This document shows positions 15,275-22,258 of a stretch of 52,054 bases of DNA, one piece after another. The position numbers and the translations under genes are program-made. How positions within the stretch are numbered: the stretch's first letter is position 1; each line of letters opens with the position of its first letter. Source of the stretch: DASSUC01 sp035649895 (GTDB taxonomy: Bacteria > Actinomycetota > Actinomycetes > Mycobacteriales > Micromonosporaceae); the NCBI GenBank assembly GCA_035649895.1, contig DASRIS010000036.1:1-52054 (forward strand), in the 5' to 3' direction. The notes beneath the pieces are model-generated. The model was not told the DNA's origin. It saw only the letters and a program-made list of their open reading frames with translations, and did no database searches.

Positions 15275-16243
15275 TCAGGCCGCGTTCTTCCAGGACTGGA
15301 GGTTGTTGAACCGGGCTTCGGTGATACGCGTCGCGTGGTTATAGGTGTTGTGCGGGTACGCGCCGTGCGGGAACCCGTATGCGTGGATCGCCATCGAACA
15401 TTGACCGGTGCAGAACGCGCTGCCGCTGGCCCGGAACTGGTAGACCGCGCTGCCGCTCATCCCACCGGCGGTGTCGTTCGTGTAGAAGATCTGGCTGGTC
15501 TGGCTGACCGCCACGGTCCGCGCCACCGAGTCACCGCGCCACTGCTGCCCGAACGGCTTGTCGCCGGGGTAGCCGTTGATCAACGTGCTGAAGCCGGCGA
15601 GGGTCGCCGACTGCCACCAGTACCCGAACCAGCCGGTGGTGTTGCCGATCGTGCAGTTGAGCTTGATCGCGCCGTAGTCGAACGCCTCGTTGCCGTCGGT
15701 CGTCCAGCCGGCGACCGAGTGCAGGCGGCGTACGCCGCAGGAGCCGTACGGGGTGGAGGAGCCGTCCCGCCCTGGCCAGATGGTCAGGCCGGAGTACCAC
15801 GAGCCGCCGCTGCCGCCGGTGTGCACGCAGTGCCCGGCGGTCGCGACGATGTCTTTGCCGTAGAGCCATCCGCTACAGTGCGCCGCACCGTTACGGGTGA
15901 TCTGCACCACCGCGCGGGCCGGGAACGACGTCGCCGGGCTGATCCGGATCCGGTTGTCCGCTCCGTAGATCGACTCGATGCCCAGCGCCGGGTCGGACGG
16001 CCCGTCGGGTGCCGTGGCGTCCGCGTCGACCGGCGCCCCGGTGCCGATGAAGCCTGACTCGCCGTGGCTGGTGGCCTTGGCGGCGACCGAGACCGAGGTC
16101 CCGTCGCTCGCCGTCGGGGCCTCTGGGCTGGGCGTCCGGCCCGCCGCGGCCGGCGCCACGCCGACCGTCAGGCTCGCCGCCAGCGCCACGGTCAAGGTCG
16201 CCAGCCCCCCAAGCCAGCGCCTACCCGTCTCTCCTACCGCCAT
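15275..16243 (-). CDS. Secreted trypsin-like serine protease (glutamyl endopeptidase-like)
   Basis: Exported protease of 322 residues. Signal peptide residues 1-34 (twin Arg then LATLTVALAASLTVGVAPAAAG). After a Ser/Thr/Ala-rich pro-region, the S1 domain starts near residue 105. Catalytic triad: His138 (ATAGHCV), Asp189 (AFDYGAIKL) and Ser263 (AGGMSGSAVY). Two Cys pairs (SCGVRR/LNCTIG, FCTGQC) may form disulfides. This arrangement resembles V8/glutamyl endopeptidase-like S1B enzymes; specificity is inferred. ATG 16243 follows AGGAAAGGGG. The open frame goes on to 16462, but that part has no coding character. Confidence 0.87.
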   Translation of the reverse strand: MAVGETGRRWLGGLATLTVALAASLTVGVAPAAAGRTPSPEAPTASDGTSVSVAAKATSHGESGFIGTGAPVDADATAPDGPSDPALGIESIYGADNRIRISPATSFPARAVVQITRNGAAHCSGWLYGKDIVATAGHCVHTGGSGGSWYSGLTIWPGRDGSSTPYGSCGVRRLHSVAGWTTDGNEAFDYGAIKLNCTIGNTTGWFGYWWQSATLAGFSTLINGYPGDKPFGQQWRGDSVARTVAVSQTSQIFYTNDTAGGMSGSAVYQFRASGSAFCTGQCSMAIHAYGFPHGAYPHNTYNHATRITEARFNNLQSWKNAA

Positions 16244-16559
16244 CTCGGACGTCCCCTTTCCTGGGTGGTGCCACGTCGCATAGGCGCAGCAGATATCGAG
16301 CCGCTGCAAGCAGCCGGCGGATATCCAGCTCAAACCGAGTTGACAGCGTTCGCTGAACCGGCAAACGCTGTCCTGGAGCCGTCCCGGTCGGGCCGCCGCC
16401 TCACCCGGCGCTATTGACCGACCGTCGCCATCATTGATGATCCCCTCTGGCAATGCTGGCAAGTGTAGGCGGGCATCGATGATGATCGGAACCGTCAGAC
16501 GGCAGCTGGCAAGGCGTAGCCAGCCGGATGGAGGACCTGGGTGGTGCTGTCCGGCGCGG
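16244..16559. promoter_or_regulatory. Intergenic region upstream of protease
   Basis: Contains no gene I can support. It holds the protease ribosome site near its left end, the inverted repeat 16343-16371, and two related AT-richer stretches (CATCATTGATGATCC at about 16429 and CATCGATGATGATCGG at about 16475). These may be regulator sites for the protease promoter or part of the termination signal of the methyltransferase gene (stop at 16560). Confidence 0.35.
16343..16371. repeat. Inverted repeat upstream of protease gene
   Basis: ACAGCGTT (16343-16350) and AACGCTGT (16364-16371) are perfect inverted copies spaced by 13 bases, about 100 bases before the protease start. The size and spacing suit a dimeric regulator site. 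Confidence 0.45.
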
Positions 16560-17258
16560 CTAGGACCGGCGGTACGCGAAGAGGAGCGCTCCGGGGACGT
16601 CCCCGTCGAGGTCGGTCAGCAGGTGGGCCCTTACGGTGAGTCCGGCGCCGCGCAGCCACGCGGCGACCCGGTCGGGCTGGCGCCGGTGGACGTAGACGTT
16701 CATCGGGTGGCCGCCGTAGCCCTGCGTCTTCAGCCGTGACTCGTCACCGGCGTGGAAGCCGAGCAGCAGCGGCCCGCCGGGACGTAACACCCGCCGGAAG
16801 TGGCCGAACACCGTTGGGACTGCGTCATCAGGAACGTGGGTCAACGACCAGAAGGCGAGCAGGCCCGCGACCGAGGCGTCAGCGAGGTCGAGGTCTGTCA
16901 TCGAGCCCACCTCGAACCGCAGGCCGGGGTGGGCACGCTGAGCCACGTCGACCATCGCGGGGGACAGGTCGATGCCGAACGCGTCGACGCCCAGCTCGTG
17001 CAGGTGGGCGGTGACGTGTCCTGGCCCGCAGCCAACGTCCGCCACCGGCCCGCCGCCGGCGGTGTGGACCAGGTCGGCGAACAACGCCAGGGCCGCGCGC
17101 AGGTAGGGCTCGGTGGCCAGAGCGTCGCGTAGGCGGTGGGCATAGCTTTCGGCGACCGTGTCGTAGGAGGTCCGGGTGTCCGCCAACCAGCCGTCCGCGG
17201 TGCTGCCGCGGGGCCCGGGCGGGTCCGCGTCGGCCAGCGGTGTCTCTGCTCCCGTCAT
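16560..17258 (-). CDS. Class I SAM-dependent methyltransferase
   Basis: Soluble methyltransferase of 232 residues. SAM-binding motif I VADVGCGPGHVTAHL (about residues 72-86), motif II FGIDLSPAMVDVAQ, motif III FWSLTHVPDD, then the LRPGG turn. This is the Methyltransf_25/11 family acting on small molecules. No substrate clue. The N-terminal 28 residues are Pro/Gly/Asp-rich and probably disordered. Monocistronic. Confidence 0.82.
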   Translation of the reverse strand: MTGAETPLADADPPGPRGSTADGWLADTRTSYDTVAESYAHRLRDALATEPYLRAALALFADLVHTAGGGPVADVGCGPGHVTAHLHELGVDAFGIDLSPAMVDVAQRAHPGLRFEVGSMTDLDLADASVAGLLAFWSLTHVPDDAVPTVFGHFRRVLRPGGPLLLGFHAGDESRLKTQGYGGHPMNVYVHRRQPDRVAAWLRGAGLTVRAHLLTDLDGDVPGALLFAYRRS

Positions 17259-17460
17259 TCCCCAGCCCGGTAGGTCACGGTTCCCGATCCTCAGCGGCGC
17301 ACGCTACCAGCCTCAGACCAGGACGCCAGGGGTCATGCGACAGCTGCCGGCGCGCCTGGTACAGGATCAGGTGTGGCGCGCGCGGGCAGCGGGTATGCCG
17401 GTGGCGAGACCAAGATCCAGCCGTTGGGCACCTTAGCTGAAGCTGAGAGAGGACGACGAC

Positions 17461-17937
17461 GTGGTGTTTTCGGATCAGGAGTGGGGCCTGCTCGTAGGGC
17501 TTCCGCAGGCGGTTGCGGTCGCGGCCAGCGCAGCCGAGGCGGACGGCATCCGAGCGACCATCGCTGAGAGCCAGGCGGGCCTGGACGCGATCTCGGCCGG
17601 GCGCGAGTCCGGCATCCCGCTCGTCCAGGACATCGCGCAGGAGCTGGTCTCCCGGGTCGGCGACCCAGAGGACGGCGAGCAGGCGCCGCTCATCGAGCTG
17701 CCCAACCGCGAGACGGCCGTCGCCGATGTGCTCGCCCGGGCCCGCGCCGCCGCGGTCCTGCTGGCGGAGAAGGCGGACGAGGGCGAGGCCGGTGCGTACA
17801 AGCACTGGCTGGTCAACATCGCCGAGCAGGTGGTGGCGGCGGCCAGCTCGGGCGGCGTGCTGGGCGTCGGCGGCGATCTCGTCAGCGAGTCGGAGCAGCG
17901 GTTCGTGGACCGGCTGTCCAAGACGCTCAACGACTAG
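17461..17937 (+). CDS. Conserved actinobacterial hypothetical protein
   Basis: Alpha-helical, acidic, soluble protein of 158 residues with no recognised catalytic motif. Segments LVGLPQAVAVAASAAEADG, ELVSRVGDP and HWLVNIAEQVVAAASSGGVLGVGG suggest a helical bundle; similar short proteins appear in many actinomycetes. GTG 17461 follows GAGAGAGGAC. The last codons (ACGCTCAACGACTAG) are partly copied downstream, giving repeats to 17983. Confidence 0.65.
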   Translation: MVFSDQEWGLLVGLPQAVAVAASAAEADGIRATIAESQAGLDAISAGRESGIPLVQDIAQELVSRVGDPEDGEQAPLIELPNRETAVADVLARARAAAVLLAEKADEGEAGAYKHWLVNIAEQVVAAASSGGVLGVGGDLVSESEQRFVDRLSKTLND

Positions 17938-17983
17938 GACGCCCAAGGACTGACGCCCAAGGACTTAGGACGCTCAACGACCA
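17938..17983. repeat. Tandem copies at the 3' end of the 17461 gene
   Basis: GACGCCCAAGGACT occurs at 17938-17951 and 17952-17965, and GACGCTCAACGAC at 17922 (inside the gene) and again at 17970. The duplication thus reaches over the stop codon. Confidence 0.65.
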
Positions 17984-18052
17984 GCGTGTGAAAGACTCGC
18001 CCGCAGGGGCCGCCGCGGTCGGCCATCACAGCGTCTTTTCCGGAGGTACGCC

Positions 18053-19840
18053 GTGGCGCGGGAGTTCAGCTCCGTCGGGGTGGTCGGGCTCGGCACCATG
18101 GGTGCCGGCATCGTCGAGGTCTTCGCCCGCAGCGGCCTGCACGTGGTCGCCGTGGAGGTCGACGAAACGGCGCTGGAGCGCGGCCGCAGCACCCTGGTCG
18201 GCTCCACCGACCGGGCGGTGGCCAGGGGGAAGCTGAGCGCGTCCGAGCGCGATGCGCTGCTGTCCCGGGTCACCTTCACCGTGGGGCTCGACCAGCTGAA
18301 CGATGTCGACCTGGTGGTCGAGGCGGTGCCCGAGCAGCTCGGCCTCAAGCAGCGCATCTTCGCCGAACTGGACCGGATCTGCCCGCCGGAGGCGATCCTG
18401 GCCACCAACACCAGCTCGCTGTCGGTCACCGAGATCTCGGTCGCCACGCACCGCCCCAACAAGGTGATCGGCATCCACTTCTTCAACCCTGCGCCGATCA
18501 TGAAGCTGGTCGAGGTGGTCCGCACCGTGGTCACCGCCGACGACGTAGTGGCCGACGTCGAGGCGCTGTGCACCCGGCTCGGCAAGGTCGACGTCACGAT
18601 CAGCGACCGCGCCGGGTTCATCGCCAACGCGCTGCTGTTCGGCTACCTCAACCACGCGGTCTCCATGTACGAGGCGAAGTACGTCAGCCGCGAGGACATC
18701 GACGCGGCGATGAAGCTCGGCTGCGGGCTGCCGATGGGTCCGCTGGCGCTGATGGACCTGATCGGCACCGACACCGCGTACGAGATCCTGGACACGATGT
18801 ACCGCCGGGGCGGGCGCGACCGCCGGCACGCCCCAGCGCCGCTGATCAAGCAGATGGTCACCGCCGGGCTGCTGGGCCGCAAGTCCGGCCGGGGCTTCTA
18901 CGCGTACGCCGCACCGGGCTCGCCGGTCGTCGTACCCGATGAGCACACGCCCGGCCCCGACGCCGCCGAGCCGGCCGACGAAGCGCGACAGGTCGGCAAG
19001 GTCGGTGTGGTCGGGTCGGGCACCATGGCGACCGGCATCATCGAGGTCTTCGCCCGGGCCGGGTACGAGGTGGTCTCGGTGACCCGCGGCGCGGAGCGGT
19101 CCGAGCGGCTGCGCGGAGCGGTCACCGCCTCGCTGGACAAGAGCGTGGTGCGCGGCAAGCTCGCCGAGGCCGACCGGGACACGGCGCTGGGCCGGGTCAC
19201 CTGGTCGGCGACCCTGGACCACCTGGCCGACGCCGACCTCGTGGTCGAGGCTGTGGTGGAGGAGCTGTCGGTCAAGAAGGCGCTTTTCGCGTCGCTGGAC
19301 GAGATCTGCAAGCCGGGCGTGGTCCTGGCCACCACCACGTCCAGCCTCCCGGTGATCGAGTGCGCGATGGCCACCGGCCGCCCGGCCGACGTGGTCGGCC
19401 TGCACTTCTTCAACCCGGCGCCGCGGATGCCCCTGGTCGAGGTGGTGCGGACCATCCGGACCTCGCCGGAGGCGGTGGCCACCGCCCGCGCGGTGTGCTC
19501 GAGCGTGGGCAAGGTGCCGGTGGTCTGCGCCGACCGGGCCGGGTTCGTCGTCAACGCGCTGCTGTTTCCCTACCTCAACGACGCGGTACGCATGCTCGAG
19601 GCGTCGTACGCCACCGCGGACGACATCGACTATGCGATGAAGCTGGGCTGCGGCTACCCGATGGGCCCGTTCGAGCTGCTGGACGTGGTGGGGCTGGACG
19701 TGGCCCTGGCCATCCAGCGCCAGCTCTACCTGGAGCTGCGCGAGCCCGGGTTCGCCCCGGCGCCGCTGCTGGAGCACCTGGTGACCGCCGGTTACCTCGG
19801 CCGCAAGGTGGGGCGCGGGTTCCGGGGCTACCCGCACTGA
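18053..19840 (+). CDS. Tandem-fused 3-hydroxyacyl-CoA dehydrogenase
   Basis: Two full 3-hydroxyacyl-CoA dehydrogenase units in one 595-residue chain. Unit 1 (about 5-300): VVGLGTMGAGIVE, NTSSLSVTEIS, catalytic His in GIHFFNPAPIMKLVEVV, DRAGFIANALL, GRKSGRGFYAY. Acidic linker about 300-322. Unit 2 (about 323-595): VVGSGTMATGIIE, TTSSLPVIECA, GLHFFNPAPRMPLVEVV, DRAGFVVNALL, GRKVGRGFRGY. Both keep Ser, His and Glu, but unit 2 has GSGTMATG in place of GxGxMGxG, so its NAD site may differ. Such double proteins of about 593 residues are known in Streptomyces. GTG 18053 has GGAGG seven bases upstream. Role: beta-oxidation or acetoacetyl-CoA reduction. Confidence 0.88.
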   Translation: MAREFSSVGVVGLGTMGAGIVEVFARSGLHVVAVEVDETALERGRSTLVGSTDRAVARGKLSASERDALLSRVTFTVGLDQLNDVDLVVEAVPEQLGLKQRIFAELDRICPPEAILATNTSSLSVTEISVATHRPNKVIGIHFFNPAPIMKLVEVVRTVVTADDVVADVEALCTRLGKVDVTISDRAGFIANALLFGYLNHAVSMYEAKYVSREDIDAAMKLGCGLPMGPLALMDLIGTDTAYEILDTMYRRGGRDRRHAPAPLIKQMVTAGLLGRKSGRGFYAYAAPGSPVVVPDEHTPGPDAAEPADEARQVGKVGVVGSGTMATGIIEVFARAGYEVVSVTRGAERSERLRGAVTASLDKSVVRGKLAEADRDTALGRVTWSATLDHLADADLVVEAVVEELSVKKALFASLDEICKPGVVLATTTSSLPVIECAMATGRPADVVGLHFFNPAPRMPLVEVVRTIRTSPEAVATARAVCSSVGKVPVVCADRAGFVVNALLFPYLNDAVRMLEASYATADDIDYAMKLGCGYPMGPFELLDVVGLDVALAIQRQLYLELREPGFAPAPLLEHLVTAGYLGRKVGRGFRGYPH

Positions 19841-19887
19841 CCGGCGCGCCCGTCCACGTACGGCTGTCCAGGAATGGCTTGTCCCCC

Positions 19888-19943
19888 CACGCCTGCTCGC
19901 GCACGCCTGCTTGCGCACGGCTGTCCGCGCATGCCTGCGCGCG
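19888..19943. repeat. Four 14-nt tandem repeats
   Basis: CACGCCTGCTCGCG, CACGCCTGCTTGCG, CACGGCTGTCCGCG and CATGCCTGCGCGCG follow each other with no gap. They lie in the 138-base gap after the dehydrogenase, 24 bases before the -10 of the next gene, so they cover its upstream promoter region. Confidence 0.8.
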
Positions 19944-19966
19944 GAGCGGCGTACCGGGCACCTGGC

Positions 19967-19972
19967 TACGCT
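19967..19972 (+). promoter_or_regulatory. -10 element for leaderless zinc-ribbon gene
   Basis: TACGCT ends six bases before GTG 19979 with no Shine-Dalgarno sequence, which fits a leaderless transcript. Confidence 0.45.
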
Positions 19973-19978
19973 CGTACG

Positions 19979-20305
19979 GTGAGCCCGCGCCGTAACTATC
20001 GCCGCCGGGACGCCGGAGCGGACCTCGACGCCGAGCGGGCCCGGCGGGGGGTCGAGGCGGTGCAGCAGTGGGTGGACGGCGACTGGCTGGTCCGGGCGAT
20101 CCCGGCCGCCGCAGCGACCAAGACCTACCGCTGCCCAGGGTGCGTGCAGGAGATCCGACCGGGGGTCGCGCACTTGGTCGTCTGGCCGGCGGACGGCTGG
20201 GGTGACGAGACCGACCGGCGGCACTGGCACGCACCCTGCTGGCGGGCGCGCGGGCGGAGGTCCCCAGGGGTGGAGCGGTCCCGGAGAGCCCCCCGCTATG
20301 GCTGA
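19979..20305 (+). CDS. Small zinc-ribbon-like protein
   Basis: Basic protein of 108 residues: N-terminal Arg-rich tract (SPRRNYRRRD), a helix ARRGVEAVQQWVDGDWLVRAI, then a Cys/His group YRCPGCVQEI ... HLVVWP ... RRHWHAPCW that could bind one zinc (CxxC plus H/C). It is a conserved small actinobacterial protein, sometimes annotated as ATP/GTP-binding, but I see no P-loop. It overlaps the following hydrolase gene by 8 bases, so they are likely co-translated. Confidence 0.72.
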   Translation: MSPRRNYRRRDAGADLDAERARRGVEAVQQWVDGDWLVRAIPAAAATKTYRCPGCVQEIRPGVAHLVVWPADGWGDETDRRHWHAPCWRARGRRSPGVERSRRAPRYG

Positions 20306-21095
20306 CCAGCACCGGGGAGCTGGCCGGCAGCAGGAGACCATGCACGGCCGGCGGATCCGGGCCAGCTCGGTGCTGCCGGCCCGGCGCGAGGACATCGACC
20401 TGCACACCGCCGACGGGCTGCGCCTGGTGGGGGAGCTGGCGCACCCGGTGGTCGGGCCGCCGGTGGCCACGGTGGTCTGCCTGCATCCGCTGCCCACCCA
20501 CGGCGGCATGATGGACAGCCACATCTTCCGCAAGGCCGCGTGGCGCCTGCCGGCGCTCGCCGGCCTGGCTGTGCTGCGGTTCAACACCCGGGGCACCAGC
20601 AGCGCGCGGGGGACCAGCGAGGGCGCGTTCGACAACGGAGCCGGCGAGCGCTTCGACGTCATGGCCGCGATCGAGTACGCCGAGTTCGTCGAGCTGCCGG
20701 CGATCTGGCTGGTGGGTTGGTCCTTCGGTACGGACCTGGCGCTGCGCTACGGCTGCGACCCCGTGGTGGCCGGCGCGGTGCTGCTCTCGCCGCCACTGCG
20801 TTCGTCCACAGCGGACGACCTGGCCACGTGGGCCCGTTCGGGTAAGCCGGTCACCGCGCTGGTGCCGGAGTACGACGACTACCTGCGCCCGGAGGAGGCC
20901 CGGCGCCGGTTCGCGGCCATCCCGCAGGCGGAGGTGGTCGCCGTGCCAGGCGCCAAGCACCTGTGGGTCGGCGACGCCGAGACCGCGCTGGACGAGATCG
21001 TGCGCCGGGTCAACCCGGCCGTGCCGGTGCCCCTGCCGACCGTCTGGGACGGCCCCATGGAGCTCGCCGCTATCGGGACTCCTGCCGAGGAATGA
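20298..21095 (+). CDS. Alpha/beta-fold hydrolase
   Basis: Cytoplasmic hydrolase of 265 residues. Oxyanion-region loop CLHPLPTHGG, nucleophile Ser in the GWSFGTD elbow (G-x-S-x-G), acid Asp in VPEYDDYLRPEE and His in VPGAKHLWVG. The NTRGTSSARGTSEGAFDNG loop matches the small-lid family of dienelactone-hydrolase-like or YqiA/alpha-beta enzymes. ATG 20298 overlaps the upstream gene; ATG 20340 with AGGAG three bases upstream is an alternative start. The 3' end overlaps the convergent permease pseudogene by 26 bases. Confidence 0.82.
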   Translation: MADQHRGAGRQQETMHGRRIRASSVLPARREDIDLHTADGLRLVGELAHPVVGPPVATVVCLHPLPTHGGMMDSHIFRKAAWRLPALAGLAVLRFNTRGTSSARGTSEGAFDNGAGERFDVMAAIEYAEFVELPAIWLVGWSFGTDLALRYGCDPVVAGAVLLSPPLRSSTADDLATWARSGKPVTALVPEYDDYLRPEEARRRFAAIPQAEVVAVPGAKHLWVGDAETALDEIVRRVNPAVPVPLPTVWDGPMELAAIGTPAEE

Positions 21096-22241
21096 ACACC
21101 TCGCGGACGACCAGCTGGAGCGCTGCCACCGCGGGGATCGCGATCAGCGCGCCCACCACGCCGAGCAGGGCCGCGCCCAGCAGCGCGCTGATGATCGCGG
21201 CGAGGTCGGTGACGCGTACCGCGCGTGCCATCACCCGCGGGTAGATCAGCCAGTTCTCCAGCTGCTGGTAGAGCACGAAGAAGACCACGCAGGCGATGCC
21301 GGCCGGCACCGACGTGGCGAAGCCGACGACCGTTACCACCAGCGCCCCCAGCGAGGCGCCGATCTGAGGGATCAGGTCGAACAGGGCCACGATGATGGCG
21401 AGCGCGAACGCGTACGGCAGCCCGGCGGCGAGCCCGAAGGTGAACGTGCTCAGCCCGCGAGCAGCGAGATGAGCAGGGCACCGGTGATGTAGCCGCCGAT
21501 CTTGGCGAGGACCTCGTCGCCGAGCGCCTGCACCCGTTCCCGGCGCGACGCCGGCACCAGCCGGTACGCCCCGCGCCGGAGCCGGTCGAACGCGGCCAGG
21601 AAGTAGACGGTCAGGATCAGCACCGTCAGCACGTTGAAGATCGTGCCGAAGACGATGCCGACGCCACCCAGCACGCCGCCCGCGGCTCCAGCGAGGGTGA
21701 CCGGGTTCACCACGGCCTTCAGCCGCTCGATGATGTCGTACCGGGTGTTGAGGTCGCGCAGGGTCTCGTTGCGGTTGAGGTCGTCCAGGTAGCCCGGGAG
21801 CCGGTCGATGAACTCACCCACCTGGTTGACCAGCGGCGGCACTAGCGCGAAGAGCCCACCGCAGAAGACGAGGAAGCTGCCGACCACCACGGTCGCCACG
21901 GCGAGCCCGCGCGGCATCCCCCAGCGCTGCAACCGGACCACCGCCGGGTGCAGCCCGACCGCGAGGAACGCCGCGATAAAGAGCAGGATCAGTACGTTGA
22001 ACGCGCCGCGCAGGGCCTGCACGCCGAAGTACGCGGTGAGCGCGCCGAGCCCGCCGAGGAACCCGACCAGGAACGGCGAACGCGCCAGCGGCCGGCCCAA
22101 CGAGCCGAAGCCCGCCTCCTCAGCAGACGTGTCTATGACGATGGGCGCCGGTGCATCCGGCGCCTTGGTCACCGGACTGGTCTGGTCGGCCGGTTCGATG
22201 GGCTGGTCGCCAGGCGCGACCGGCTTCTCGTCGTCCGCCAC
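21070..22241 (-). pseudogene. AI-2E family transporter, broken by a -1 frameshift
   Basis: The first frame (22241-21450) encodes 263 residues of an AI-2E/PerM-type permease: Pro/Ala-rich N-tail, membrane segments, and ITGALLISLLAG followed by TGA. Homology continues one frame over: STFTFGLAAGLPYAFALAI, then IVALFDLIPQIGASLGALVV and a final helix up to 21070. Joined, the product has about 390 residues, the usual size. Around 21450-21456 the sequence reads GCGGGCTGAGC where GCGGGCGTGAGC would keep the frame, so one base seems lost. A sequencing error is the main alternative. Family members export small molecules or act as Na+(Li+)/H+ antiporters. Confidence 0.75.
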
Positions 22242-22258
22242 GTGAGGAGGTTAGCCGT

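Noticed and set aside
16244..16462. N-terminal extension of the serine protease
   Set aside because: It would place Cys-rich non-conserved sequence before a normal signal peptide and ribosome site at 16243.
18026..20662. Long minus-strand frame opposite the double dehydrogenase
   Set aside because: Antisense artefact of third-position GC; it also crosses two other real plus-strand genes.
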